A program made the translations under genes and the position numbers. This document shows positions 22,259 to 34,243 of a stretch of DNA of 64,000 nucleotides, one piece after another (position 1 is the stretch's first letter; each line of letters starts with the position of its first letter). The DNA is taken from assembly GCF_026745355.1 (NCBI RefSeq), contig NC_079209.1:21111571-21175570 (forward strand), in the 5' to 3' direction. The notes beneath the pieces were generated by a model. The model had not been told where the DNA came from, did not search any database, and saw nothing but the letters and a program-made list of their open reading frames with translations. Source of the DNA: Beta vulgaris subsp. vulgaris. Taxonomy: Eukaryota; Streptophyta; Magnoliopsida; Caryophyllales; Amaranthaceae.

Positions 22259-23290
22259 GAATTTTTCGTAATTGTTCAATTGAATAGGAAATTGTCGAAG
22301 AATCAATTTAGTTTGCAGAAATAATTTCAATGGAGAGAAACAATAATTTGCAGAAATTTTTAGCGATAGAATCTTTGGTATTTGGAAATAATGAAGAGAG
22401 AGAAAATGGCGGATTTTGGAAGTATTGAAGAGAGAAAAAATCGCGCATTTTTGGTAATTAAAAGTTAGTACTCTTTAACGGGTCACGTGCCTGGGCCTGG
22501 TCCACACTATTTTTAGTGTGAACCGGGTCGACGCAAGTCGGATTACTATTAAATTATAACTTTATCCTCGATTATAAGACATAATAACACCATACATAAT
22601 AATCATATACAAAACATTCCAAAATGAATTCTCAATCAACTCAAAACCTTCCTCAATCAATTCATATCAACAATATTAAAGTTCAAGCACAATCAAGATA
22701 TATTGGACGTCATGTTTGACAAAGAAAATTAAAAGTAGAAAGTTACTATCTACTAAACTATACACAATATACAAAATTCGGAGCGACACATTTAATAACT
22801 ACAATGATCAATAATGTTTTTATCTATAAAAATATTCCATTTTCAACTATAAATACTTAAGAAAAAAAACTCAATAGGCAATTGAAATATCACAACTTTT
22901 ACAATAAACATAAGTAGTAAAAAGAATTTTAAAAAATGAGTATTACTCACAACCGTAAATACACAATAGTCTTCAAAAGGCAATGAAAAATTACAATAAA
23001 AAAATTTACACTTTTGGTTATAAAATGATCGTCAATATATAAAAAAATGTACACAATACGAAGAGAAAAGACACATAGAATTTTACAACTCAATTCAATT
23101 TCTAAAATCGAAAATAATACTAATCAATTCAATTTTTAAAATCGAAAATAAAAGAAATCATTCTTAAAATCACCATTAAAGTGGGTGAAATCACACGTTT
23201 CTATGACAATGATTCAATTAAAATTACAATTAATCAATCGATTTATTAGGACTCCTTGGCTGACAAGTAACCTCTTATCCTTCAAAATGT
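22259..23290. other. 5' flank of the MULE and AT-rich sequence, no gene seen
   Basis: The strand around 22500-22535 can fold: TCCACACTA(TTTT)TAGTGTGAACC. The MULE terminus should be in this stretch or just beyond 22400, but no clear terminal inverted repeat with 10420-10600 was found. The remainder is AT-rich. Confidence 0.4.
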
Positions 23291-24236
23291 TCTTCAATGA
23301 AAACTTGTGCAACGCTGTCCAAATCTTGTAACCCGGACCTGAGCCTCGTTCCCGAACCTGCGGAAAAAGGGACCAACCTGGGAGGTTTGGGTTGTGGTTC
23401 CCCCTTTAAAACTTAAGTCAGGTTTCAAGAGTGAAAAAGAAAAAGTAGAAAAAGTGAGAGAGTATTTTAACAGAGTAAGGGCACATTGTTCAAAAAGTTA
23501 CCTTTCTCCTAATCTCAATGGGACTATTTATAGTGTTTGGGGTTTGAATGCTGCCATTTGAGGTCACCCTAGAATAAGGGAATCTCATTGGTCATACAAT
23601 CAGATCATGACATGTGGCAGACAATGTTTGGTAGTTGAGCATCAGTCAATCATGTGCAGCCCTTTTTGGGATTTGGGCCTTGAATATTCCTTCAGGCCAA
23701 AGGTGGGCTTTTATTCCTTTATCAGTAAAACTCAAAAATTGGACCACCTTTTTCTTCCTTTTGATGGGACACGTGGATGCTACATGTCTCCTGGTGAGCC
23801 TTTGATTATTTAGGCTATAACATTTACCCCTTAAAATGGGATTTTACCGTTGCCTTAAGACGGTTAATGCTCTTTTACCTGAATAAGTTATCTCATTTTC
23901 AAAACAGCAAAGACGCGCAATTTTTTTGGGATCTATCGGTCATTTTTTACCAGTTTAAGAATTACCGATCATATTTAACCGGTTCAGGAGGTTTTTCACT
24001 CCCCTATAAATATGCTCTTTCGTCCTTTCTGAAATCATTTCACACCTTGAGAGAATTTTTCTAAAGAGAGACACTACATCTTTTTTTATTTTCTAGAGAG
24101 AATGTGAGTTTGTCCAGCCTTCATTTTCTTCATCAAACGTCCAAGCGCTCGTCGGGTATCCCCTATTTCTTCTTTGTTCTCCTTTATTCTTTATTTTTTC
24201 TTAAAAAATCAATAAAATGAATTCCTCTTCTTTGTC
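23291..24236 (+). promoter_or_regulatory. Promoter/leader region with TATA box
   Basis: TATAAATA at 24005-24012 is followed about 30 bases later by a CT/AG-rich leader (CACACCTTGAGAGAATTTTT). Upstream, ACCGGTTCAGG and a light-type ACACGTGG box (about 23768-23775) are visible. It lies in front of the 24437 ORF and may be the LTR-like promoter of that element; no TG...CA boundaries were established. Confidence 0.45.
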
Positions 24237-24436
24237 GAATGATCCTGGTCGTTCAAGAGTTTGCCTTCGGCACATTCTAGGGTTGAGCCTATTCTGGTCG
24301 ACCATGTATCTCATTTTTATGGATTTAGCCAACAAAGTCAGACAACCCAATCTTTACCTATGTAGGGTAATTTGGCGCGCGTCAAGCAAACTACCCATCT
24401 TAGACGAGGAATCATACTCCCAACTCCAGTTCTGAA

Positions 24437-26567
24437 ATGGAAGAGTCAACTGGACGAATTCTAGAAGAAAGGGAACGTGAAACTCAAAGTGCTCGGTCGG
24501 CTGCTGAGCCTTCTTCTGCTGGAAGTGTTAGGGAAGAAGTGGTCGAGCAAATAAACCCAAAGGCTAGCCCGTCTCGGAGAGATGTAGATATGGACGAGGG
24601 TGACAATAATGAGGGCGATTCTTTCTCCCCTGAGGAATCCAACGAGCCATCTACCGCCTTGTACGTAATTAGGAGACGTTTAGGTCCCCTTGAACCTTGA
24701 TTTCATACTGGCCAATCATAACTGGCTAGAGAAAGTTAGACGTGACCTAGCCATTTGTTTTTGGTCATGCCAATGTCGGGATACACTTTGTAATACCATA
24801 CGAGGAGGCTACCATCTTAAGTGCTCCAAAAGGCCATTTTGTTGTTTACAAATTGGCCCTAGACGCGGGGTTAAGGTTTCCCCTTCCCCATTTTGTTAGC
24901 CAAGTGTGCAGTACTACAACATTGGACATAATAAGTTAGTGCCAAACGTGTGACACCACATTCTTACCTTCATAGTCGTTTGCGAACTGCGGGGCTTAAG
25001 TTCTTCCTTACCAGCCTGCACTCAGATACATTATGTATCTAAGGTTCCTAAGACAATGGACGGTGTTTGGTTCAACGTCTGCAATCATACAATGTACATT
25101 ACGACTTAGGATAAGCCCTTTAAGATGCACGAATGGAAGGCTGACTTCAAATTCGCCTGATCCCCTAATGAGACAGTTGCCAGACGTTACTGCTATCATA
25201 GTCGATCGGCAATAAACACCGAACGATCAACATTCATTCTGGATTTGGAGAGCAAATTGGACAATGAAGTGGTTAAATACTTTAAAACAGCTGAGTACTT
25301 TAAACAAGATTATCCCACCACTAAGAGGTTGTCTAATTGGATTCCTTTTAAGGAAATGTTTATGACGACAATTTTTTGGTCGTTGTTGGCTTGCGGTTGG
25401 CCGAAGATAGAGGTATAGCCCCAAAACATTAAGTAAAATGTGTCGTCCAGCCTATATGTCTTACTAAAACCCTTCTGTTTTTCCTTTGTAGACGCAGCCA
25501 GAGCAGCTCCTAAAAGATCTTGGACGGAAGACTTGAGAATGTGTAAGTTCACTTACAATCTCTGGAAAGAATTCAACAAGTCAGGCCCTGAGAAAAGGGT
25601 TGATACTTTGATAAGTCTAAATATTTTTCCTTTTTTGTTTTTTTTTTTGGGGTTTTTTTTTTTTTGCCGTCCATTCTATTGAGTCTGGACGTGTGTCTGT
25701 CCTAAAAGGAAGGCGGTTGGCCTTAGACATCCTTCTAAGTAGTACATATGTTTGTCTTGGCTCAGATGAGAGTCCTTCGCAGAAAGGGAACGTCTGAGTC
25801 TGGACGTTCCCTGTTAATGAAGATTTCTGGATGAGGGTCCTTCGTAGAAGGAAGGCGGCTAGACTTGGTCGGTTTCCTTCTGCAAAGGGACTCCGTCCAA
25901 AATCCAAGGATCTTATTGTCTCTAGATGAGGATCCATCGCAAAAGGAAGGCGGTTGTATCTAGTCGGTCTCCTTCTGCGAGTGATCTTCGTTCAGATCCT
26001 CAGGTTTCGCTAGTCTCCGGACGAGGACCAACGTAAAAGGGGGACGATTGTACTTGGACGGACTCCTTCTATGGATGGTCTTCGTCCAGATATTGAAATA
26101 CTTCTAGACGAGTATCCATTATAAGTTGGTCCTCGTCTAAGATATGGTATTACAATTTTGGTCGACTTCCTTTAGCAAGCAGAGATTGTTTATCTTATAA
26201 ATTTATCTTCATTTTCTTTGGACAACCCTCATTCTGACTTGTGTATTTTTTGCAGAAGAATACCCCAACGTCCAAGACGTTGGTCAGGAAACCAGTCGCT
26301 TCCAAGAATCGACCAACAGTTTTTGGGGATCAAACCCCTCCCAAAAAATCCAAGGGATTTACAGCCAAAAAGAAAACCGACCAGTCGTCCACTCACAAGG
26401 CTACTCCTTTCAGCCAGGGGACGAGAGAAATGTCCAACCCTTTTTCAGTGGGAAAGCCTTTGAAGGTCAACGACTCGTCCGCTATTGTTCCGTTTTTGAG
26501 AGAGGTGATCCTAACCTCTACCCCCTACTTGTTAATCAGTCGAACACGGCTGCTAAGGATGGATTAG
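24437..26567 (+). pseudogene. Decayed, intron-containing 'putative gypsy-type transposon' (PF04195-like) ORF
   Basis: ATG 24437 begins MEESTGRILEERERETQSAR, an acidic first segment to about 24690. In another frame (about 24790-24990) comes APKGHFVVYKLALDAGLRFP, LPHFVSQVC and TPHSYLHSRLRTAGLKFFL. This matches the 'PPEG-x-VY-x5-GLR-x-PLHPF' block of the plant 'putative gypsy-type transposon' domain. Then come LDLESKLDNEVVKYFKTAEY (about 25237-25296), an exon AARAAPKRSWTEDLRMCKFT (acceptor TTTGTAG near 25490) and a Lys/Ser/Thr-rich exon TPTSKTLVRKPVASKNRPTV from about 26255. Stops and frame changes make it a pseudogene. This ORF type accompanies LTR-like elements in many plant genomes. Confidence 0.55.
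25683..26110 (+). repeat. Diverged repeats with internal inverted symmetry, inside an intron of the 24437 ORF
   Basis: Units containing GAAGGCGGTTG, GGTCTCCTTCTGCGAG and CTTCGTCCAGAT, each roughly 110 bp, recur about four times. Parts of each unit are complementary to one another (AAAGGAAGGCGG against CCGCCTTCCTT-like segments), so the intron RNA could fold. Confidence 0.65.
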
Positions 26568-27626
26568 TCTTCAGCGAAGCCTAAACTCACAATTAAGCCT
26601 TATCACTTGACATTTCTTACAAAAAGCAGGGAGCCAGTCATGATCAACAATTTGTGAAAAAATTCTTTCAATATTTCTTTTGTTACATCCATTTCAACTA
26701 GTATCCTGGCAAATGACACTCTAAAGTCTTAAAGCTTTTGCTATGCACTCATCTGCATACGAAGAGACTCCCAAAAGACTTCCAATCTTACTCAATGAGT
26801 TCTCACTCCAGCCACTAAGAGGTAAGTTAGGAAGCTTAACCTAAATAAGCACCACTTTATGCACCTCTTTGTGAAATTCAAAAGTTGCATTCCATTATTT
26901 CATAATCATGGGTTTACCATGATATAAATGAGGTCCTAAAAATATTATGAAATCCTTAACTTCTTTACTATCCAATTTTATCACAAAATACCTTCATCAT
27001 GTTTTTTTCCTTGTTTATTAATGTTATAATTAATGCTCTTTTCACCAACTCTCCATTCTCTCCTAAAATCATCTCCTCCCATACAATAATTTATTTAAAA
27101 TAAATAAAAAATCTTTACTATCATACTACTTACATAAATTACAAAGAAAATGAATATTATATTTTGGGATGAAGGGAGTACTCTTTTATGGATAAGATGA
27201 GTATTTTGTAGTATATGCAAGTTGTTTATATACTCACTAGTTACCTAGTTATGTTTAGCCTAGTGCAAAGGAAAAATCCTTCTAATTTCAATGTTTGGTT
27301 CGATCCCGACTAAGGATACATTGGAAGAGGGTTTTCCCTTACCATCCTTTCACTCTCAAACTATCTACCCACAAACCCAAGGCAAGTTAACCAACAAAAG
27401 ATTTGAAGTTAATAGAGTCCTTCATCTTATAGACTAGAAAAACTTACTAGTCAATTTTTTTAATACAAAAGAATGTGGTAATGCGATTTACTACCCCCTA
27501 ATTATCAATGTTCAAAGACCATAATTCTTTTGACCATCATTAATCATCTGTCACTAGGTCCATAACTCTTAATACTTGAAACCGTTCAACTAACTCTAGT
27601 ACTTGTATATGCGATATGCCCATTTG
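26568..27626. other. No gene seen
   Basis: AT-rich sequence with many stops on both strands and no repeat boundaries recognised. Confidence 0.5.
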
Positions 27627-27634
27627 CCATAGAT
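27627..27634. repeat. 8-bp target duplication CCATAGAT (left)
   Basis: Identical to 28031-28038. Confidence 0.93.
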
Positions 27635-28030
27635 TAGAGCTGGCCATGGGCCGTGCTGGGCCTGACCACGGGCCAGGCCCGCGGGCTGAAGTGGAATACG
27701 GGCCGGGCCGGGCCCGTGGCCCATGAAACTCGTGCCGTGCCGGGCCGGGCTGAAATTATGGAAAACTTGTCCATGGCCCGGCCCGGCCCACGGGCCTAGC
27801 GGGCCGGGCTTGGTCCAAAAATCACAGTTTTTGAAAAAAAAAAATTTGCAAGGCCCACGGGCTCGTGCCAGGCCCGGGCCGAAATCTAAAATCCCCAAAC
27901 GTGCAAGGCCCACGGCCCATGTTACGGCCAGCGGGCCGGGCCGGGCCCATAGCGGGCTCGGGCCGGGCCGGGCCGAAAACGGGCCGGGCTCGGGCAGCCC
28001 ACGGGCCAGCCCGGCCCATGGCCACCTTTA
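27635..28030. mobile_element. GC-rich hAT MITE
   Basis: 396 bp, starting TAGAGCTGGCCATGGGCC and ending GGCCCATGGCCACCTTTA (inverted repeats with two mismatches). It is flanked by a perfect 8-bp duplication CCATAGAT, as expected for hAT insertion. The interior is built of GGGCC/GGCCCG words with strong self-complementarity, so both strands give long but meaningless Gly/Pro/Ala/Arg frames. Confidence 0.92.
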
Positions 28031-28038
28031 CCATAGAT
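28031..28038. repeat. 8-bp target duplication CCATAGAT (right)
   Basis: Pairs with 27627-27634. Confidence 0.93.
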
Positions 28039-28418
28039 GATTGGACTTAACGATAATGTAGTACTTCTACATGGTAGAAGATAAGCCCAAGGTCTTTTAA
28101 TACATTGTGACTCTTTGTCGAAGAAGATAGTCTCGTCTTCTACTACAAAGCTTCAACGTCATGTTTCGATCGCAAAAATGCATCCTAGACGAATTCTGGC
28201 AAATCTTCTAGCAACTTATCAACATTCATAAGTCTATAATCATCTTCTCTGAAATGGTCACAAGCACTAGGAATCCATAACCAACCATTTCAAAATAACT
28301 CCTAAAGTAAGTTTAGATCTCTATTTAGGAGAATACCTAAAACTCCTATATCCCCAACCAAATTACTTTTGACCCACTCCATTGTAAACACTTGTATTAT
28401 ACTCACACTTTCCTAAAA
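28039..28418. other. No gene seen
   Basis: Non-coding sequence between the hAT MITE and the tandem repeat; nothing recognised. Confidence 0.45.
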
Positions 28419-28535
28419 ATCTTCCCTCTTTCCGTTTTAAGTGCGTTTTCAAAAGATCTTCCCTCTTCCCGTTTAAATGCGTTTTCAAAAAATCTTCCCT
28501 CTTTCCATTTAAATGCGTTTCCAAAAAATCTTGTC
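28419..28535 (+). repeat. 37-bp tandem repeat, three copies and a partial
   Basis: The unit begins ATCTTCCCTCTT and ends GCGTTTTCAAAA; copies differ by a few substitutions. Confidence 0.9.
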
Positions 28536-29591
28536 TCTTTTACTTTATTCCTTAATTGGAATTTTATTTCCCCTTTTTCCCCTCTCATGTCCCTATCATA
28601 TAGTCCATCATTACATTATTAATTCAATTTTACTCATTTTCTCTCTCTTACTTTAACCCCTTTTTATTTATTTATTTACCTTAACCACTTTCTCTCTCAT
28701 AACAATAACAAGGAAAATCTTTAAAAAACAGAGGTAATACACTTGTTTTTTTAACCATCCTTCTTACATCTATTTAATTAATTTCTTTTACTACTTTTCT
28801 CACTCATTTCTTCCCGTGTCTTTCTTTGAAAAAAAAAATCCATAAAGATAAAAGTCCAATGTCAATGCTATAAAGTTGAAAAAGCATTAGAATTCAAAGA
28901 TTTATTTGAATGTGAACAGCTTTAAAGTAACAGAAAGCTCGTAAAAAAAGGAGCTAACTGTGTCGCAAGATCTGTTCTAAAGTTTTAATTTGTGCCCGTA
29001 AAAACGAAATGACCAGCTACATTTATCAAATCTGGACATCAGATACCATAGGCAACATTTATAAAACATAACTTATTTCAATACCATTAATTTATTAATT
29101 ATTACCAGCAAATCTCAGCCGAAAGATGGTGATAAATTTCTAAAATCTTCACTGATTCATCAGGAATACATTAAATCATTCATCATAGATTTGCATAACA
29201 TCAAATTTTAACCCTCACAAGTCACACAAACAAATTAAAAGCTACTTTTTCTCATATTCCTATTTTTGGTTTTCAAAAAAAAACTGAAAACAAAAAACGA
29301 AGATAAATGATTAGTTTAGAGATCAGATGGTAGTGCATGTAATATATTCATCACTAAATTACAGAAAAGGTGGATACATATCCTCATATCTCCTTCAAAA
29401 AATCAATTTCTTTTTTAGAAAATTTCAAATTTTGATACAGAATCTAAAATTGAAAACAAAAAAAGTGAATCAGATTGATGTCATTCACCATGATTTTCGC
29501 ATCAAGGGATGAAGATGCTGTAAGACGGGGGCGACATCTATCAATCATCACAATCAATTATACTGATGAAATTTTTACATCAACACAATTA
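28536..29591. other. AT-rich flank, no gene seen
   Basis: The short open frames here have no domain or splice support. Confidence 0.45.
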
Positions 29592-30027
29592 ATTATGAAT
29601 ATGATAAAAGAAATTTTGACACGAATCAAAAAATTGCAGGAAAATTTAAATTTTTCTGGAAATTGGAAGAGGCAAATGCGATAATAGTTGAAGATGAGAA
29701 AGTAGAGTGTTCAAGTTCCAGTTTATAAGTAGATGAAAAATAAACCCTAGATTTGCCTTGGAATATCAGCCGTAGGATTGAATGTGTGACTCAGATGATT
29801 AGATAGAAAATCTGTTTTAGTGTTGTTTGGGTGCGTCACTTGATTGGGCTTGATTTATTGTGGTCTGGCCCGTCTGGGTTATGTTTTATTTTAATTGAAG
29901 TGTCGATTCATGATACAAACCCCATTTAACTTACATTATACTTGTAACAATTTGGCAATTTGCAACAATTTCTTATTTGTACAGGTATTATTATTGTCCA
30001 TTTTTATCTAAAATTAAAAATAAATGG
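29592..30027 (-). repeat. Direct repeat, copy A (left end of pararetrovirus insert)
   Basis: From TTATGAATATGATAAA to TAAAATTAAAAATAAATG this matches 34244-34990 base for base over long stretches (AACCCTAGATTTGCCTTGG, GTGTCGATTCATGATACAA). The right copy differs mainly by one 325-bp insertion plus a duplicated 9 bp. Such redundancy at both ends of a circular-genome insert is expected for tandem or terminally redundant pararetrovirus integration. It is not bounded by TG...CA. Confidence 0.85.
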
Positions 30028-30467
30028 TTTATATTACATAAATTATTGTACATGTGTCTAAGGATTGACCTCAGGACTGGACGGGTTTAGGACCGTCTCG
30101 GTTGTATTTCTGATTAATTAGATAGCGAAAGGGGGATTGTCCGGTAGGTAATTAATCTCGTCAAAGGATAATTTAAAACTTTTAAAATGAAAGTATTGAA
30201 ATTTATTTTTGAATTCGAAAAGATCGTTTATTATTATCGGATTAATAAGTAAATGAAATCAGTTTTGAAAATTTGAATAGATGTCGAAAACAATAAAAAT
30301 GAAACACATATATGAATAATAACTTAACTTGATTGAACTTGAATGAACTCATACAAGGATTGAGTAACAACTAATTTTGAGCGTGAGGCTCTTGTATCTG
30401 ATTCTTAATTTGCTCTCTATTTTTTGTACTGAAGAAACACACTTGGTTTGCTATGAGAATACAGATA
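30028..30467 (-). other. Leader region downstream of the viral-type promoter
   Basis: Minus-strand sequence after the TATA box at 30468-30478, before direct repeat A. It has no ORF and several AT-rich stretches, as in a pregenomic RNA leader. Function is inferred from position only. Confidence 0.45.
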
Positions 30468-30478
30468 GCTATTTATAG
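30468..30478 (-). promoter_or_regulatory. TATA box of a putative pararetroviral promoter
   Basis: The minus strand reads CTATAAATAGC with a purine/pyrimidine-mixed start region about 30 bases on (GCAAACCAAGTGTG). It lies after the last viral ORF and before the leader, the position of the pregenomic promoter in Caulimoviridae. Confidence 0.5.
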
Positions 30479-30938
30479 TACATGAATGTTGGATTTTTGT
30501 GAAATATAGGCGATAAGTGTTGCCGCTTGAAATGAGAAACAGATTTTCTTTTGAGTTTCTCTGATAACTTGAGTCTTAGATCTTTGCTTTGTTTGATAAC
30601 TTGATTCTTGGATTTATGTTTGAATAGAATCTTGGCTTTCTATGGCTTCATATGGAAGAGTATGCATTTCATGCTCGGTGGATGCTTTTGCATGTTTGGA
30701 AATTTGTTCATTTGTTTTCTTGTAGTAATTGTAATTTTTGTCCTTTTGTGCCTTTGGGTGATGAATTTAGAATTCATCAGATAGTTAGGTGGTATGCTTG
30801 ATATTTGATGAGCCATTATAGAAATACCCGCATTGAAAATGTTAGTAAAATATGTCCCTAATTTTTGCCTAAGTGATATTCATTAGCGGGATCTTTTAAT
30901 GCCCTAACTTTTGCCAGGAAGATTCTGCGGACAATTTT

Positions 30939-31880
30939 CTAATAATGTGAATAAGAGTGTTTTGCCTTCTTGAGATCGAAATTTTCCAGCTCTAAGTTGA
31001 GATAAGTATGGATTTGATGGTTCAAAGTGGTTAACGCCAGTAATAAAATACTCTTATATCCATGTAGGAAAAACAACTGTTTATATTCACAATGGATAAA
31101 AGTAACTGGATCTTTGTCGTTATTGCAGATTAATTCTTGAATTTTGCGGATGATGTAGAAAAACTCATATGCTCTTGCTTGAGTAGGATGTAAGACGGCG
31201 GGATCCTTGCAATAAAGATCACATTTTATTATATTAATGAGTATGAAGTAGTGGGCTGGTTTGATTTTGCCGTTCACCATTTCCATATTGGCGCAAATGA
31301 TTTCTTCATATATCCATTCATTCCTTTGAATGGAACATATTATTGAAAATATATATTTGGAATTTTGTGAACTCTTGAAAAAATTCTGTGTTTGGTTCTG
31401 GTACTTCGTAAAATTTCCTTATCAAGCCATATTTCCATGTTTGAAAATATGGATCAGTCTTCTAAAGATCTCTAGTGGATAGGAAAAATCCTTCAGTTTG
31501 GTAATATGAAAATATTAGTATAGATCGTCCCCATGTTCGCCAAATGTTGTAGGGGAATATTTTTTTTATCTTAGGAAATTGATATACCATGTGTTGAAAT
31601 TTTCTTGCTTTACTTTGTTGATGATAATTTCCTGCATATCGGTTGGAAGCTGATATATTTGAATGATTAGTTCAAATATGAAGAGTTTGGAAATTGTTTT
31701 ATATATTGTAGGTAAAGTATGGGTTTTGGCTGTTTGAGTGAGGTTGTTTGATAAGTCTTTTGTGGTGGGGGAAAGTTTTTTGAGTAGATCTTGAATCCCT
31801 TGGATATGAATTCTTCTTTTTTTTGTGTGAGGTATAGGTCTTTGGTTTTGGAACTTGAAGATGGTTGAGTTTTCAGCATC
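30939..31880 (-). pseudogene. Decayed viral ORF downstream of the coat protein (unassigned)
   Basis: Two minus-strand open segments (31879-31667 and 31286-30939) and the sequence between them look like one decayed frame. The second is rich in Ile, Tyr and Lys, as is usual for viral genes in such inserts. I cannot assign a family. Its place between the coat protein and the promoter is where the inclusion-body/transactivator gene lies in caulimoviruses. That is a positional inference only, and the polymerase expected between is not visible. Confidence 0.4.
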
Positions 31881-32060
31881 TGAAATAATTAAATGAGTAA
31901 ATATGATTGGAAAATAATTTTGATTAATAAAAACTAATTTTTAGGAGAATAGATCTTTTGAAATTTAACAAATATTATCTGATTTTATTTGAAGTAGATC
32001 ATCTTCACTATGGTCAGTAAAGTTATGTTATGAGCAAGTTTCTAGTGAATATAAGGATAA

Positions 32061-32065
32061 AACTT
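32061..32065. repeat. 5-bp target duplication AACTT (left)
   Basis: Identical to 33452-33456. Confidence 0.93.
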
Positions 32066-33451
32066 TGTTATTTCCCTAGGAACACTACAAGAGGGGGGTG
32101 AATTGTAGGTGTAGAAATAAACGTAACTTTTTGCGGAAATTAAAACTTAAACGAATAAACAAGCTAAAGGAACACAAGGGATTTTTACGAGGAAAAACTT
32201 CTTGGGCCCAACAAGAAGAAACAACCTCGACCACTAGGGATTTTAAACTCATCTTTCACTAATTAGGCCAAACAACTTTGTTACAACCTAATTCTAACTC
32301 GAGCCACACCTTGAGTTCCTAAACTCAAGTTCCTGAGCCACTGTTCCTTTAACAGTAGTTCCTCTCAACTTCACTCGAAGTTATCTCACTCATACAAGCT
32401 TCACTCAAAGCTTCTCTCTTACAAAACTTCACTCAAAGTTCCCTTACCCCAAAAACCAAAATACAATTGATCGAAATAAGCTTAGTGGAATTAGAGTAAG
32501 AAAGCAAAGAACAAATGGCTATTATGAGAGAATGAAGGCACTGACACTTAATTAGTTAAACTCACTTAATTACTTAGTCAAACACATTTTGGAACTCATT
32601 TAGACTTCAATATTTATAGTGATAATCACAAAGAACGTGGGAGTAAAACTCGATTACATGTTAAGTCCATTAACCCATGATGTTCCTTCCCCTAAGGAAC
32701 ACGTTTCTCATCATGTCCCATGATCCCATGATCTCAATATGAACGTGGATATATTTTAGCCACAACTCCTAAGTAATAGGAGTTCCTTGAGCTTTATCCG
32801 AAAATCAGTTAGTTATAAAAACAGCTTTTATCATTAATACTGAATTTTTAATCTTTAAGAAAATAATATCTTTTAAACAAATTCTTTATAAAACCGGATA
32901 ATTATTTTCTATATATTTTCCGAAAAACAAATTTTTTTCCTAAAACAGATTTTCTTTTTAAAACTGATTTTATCATTTAAACTGATTTGAAATTAGATAA
33001 AACTAATTTCCTATAATTTAGGCATGACTTACTCAATTGCATAATTGTACCGTTATACTTTTGCACGTCTAAGTCTAGTTCCTTTTATAAACCAAGTTCC
33101 TTTAACAGATTCGTTTAGTGCCACTTAGTTTGTTCCTTAGAAAGGAACAAACTCTCATTCTCAAATAAAACTGGCACTGTTCCTTACCATCCTTACTTTG
33201 TTCCTTTACACTGGAACTAGAAAATAAAATGTTTAGCTTTTATTCTTCTTGATCCAATGCTTGCTCCAGTATCAACTTATAGAAACTTCTTTACTTAGCT
33301 TTTGAAATCCTCTCTTGACTTCTTCCTTGACTTCGTATTCTCCCAGTTCCTTTCATTGATACCTTAAACATCATACACTTAAATAACTCATTAGTTCACT
33401 ACTTAGTTTGCATCTTTGTTTCTTTGTCATCATCAAAACTAGGGTTCAACA
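32066..33451 (-). mobile_element. Solo LTR of the left-edge Copia family
   Basis: 1386 bp, TGTTATTTCCC...GGGTTCAACA on +, closely matching 2158-3521, and flanked by AACTT on both sides. There is no primer site or internal sequence, so it formed by recombination between two LTRs. It interrupts the pararetroviral coat-protein region, and therefore inserted after the virus did. Strand is given by likeness to the oriented copy. Confidence 0.95.
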
Positions 33452-33456
33452 AACTT
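33452..33456. repeat. 5-bp target duplication AACTT (right)
   Basis: Pairs with 32061-32065. Confidence 0.93.
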
Positions 33457-34243
33457 TTTGTTGAAGGTCTGGATCATGACCACATAATTCACTGACCTTT
33501 TGTTTTAAGTCACATTCGTTAGCCTTATGACCTACTCGTCCACACTTATAGCAATAAATTGGTTTTTTGGAATCTATAATTTTCTTTGGTGGTCTGGTTG
33601 GTGCCTTAAAGGTCTTTTTATAATATGGATCGTTGTTAATAATTTTTCTAGTTGGTCGAAAGTTTTCTCTATATGATCTCTTTTTATTGATGGCAGAGGG
33701 AGGTTGAATTTTAGGTAGTCCAAATGCAGAACAAAAAACTTTCTAATTCTCTACGTCTTTTCCTTTTTTCAGAAGAATATTTACAAAGGAAAATATTTGT
33801 CCATAAGTCATACTATCATATGAAATTTCATCTTGACCTGCACTTTCTCTTAATTTTAGGAATATTCTTTGAGAAAATAGGGATGGAAGATCAGACATAA
33901 ACCTTTTTTTTCCAAAAATATTGATTGCAATCTCCTCGTCTGAAAATATTACTAAGGAATACATCTTTATACCAGCGATAATCATCAAGTGTAGGACACC
34001 TAAGATTGGTAAGGACTACTTGGTTTATTGACATTTCTTCCTTTGGATTACCAGTAAAATGCATAGCAATCATATTCGTAAGAATCGAGCTTCCATCTAA
34101 AGCTTGTTGTTCATTTTCTATTTTGACGTGATTAAATATTTGAACTTTAGTTTCAATATTAATACTATTGTCCTACCAATTTCTTAATTGACTCGTAAAA
34201 CCAGTTGTGAGAAAATCTATAATAGTATGTTCTTGACAATTCC

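Larger units (their letters stand above)
31900..34170 (-). pseudogene. Endogenous pararetrovirus (Caulimoviridae) coat-protein region, split by a solo LTR
   Basis: Minus strand. The N-terminal half is seen at about 34073-33743 in two overlapping frames. It has the conserved capsid motif with CPTLDDYRWYKDVFL followed by a LPSLFSQR block. A CCHC zinc knuckle (C-x2-C-x4-H-x4-C) lies near 33545-33510. An acidic tail with a Ser-Glu-Asp cluster follows on the other side of the inserted LTR (about 32060-31970). Frame changes and stops show it cannot be expressed. Coat proteins of this family package the DNA genome, and the knuckle binds nucleic acid. No reverse transcriptase was found in the window. 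A Ty3/Gypsy gag was considered, but the RWYKDVFL-type motif is pararetroviral. Confidence 0.75.

Noticed and set aside
27596..28050. Several overlapping Gly/Pro/Ala/Arg-rich ORFs on both strands
   Set aside because: They lie in the GC-rich palindromic hAT MITE; composition explains the absence of stops.
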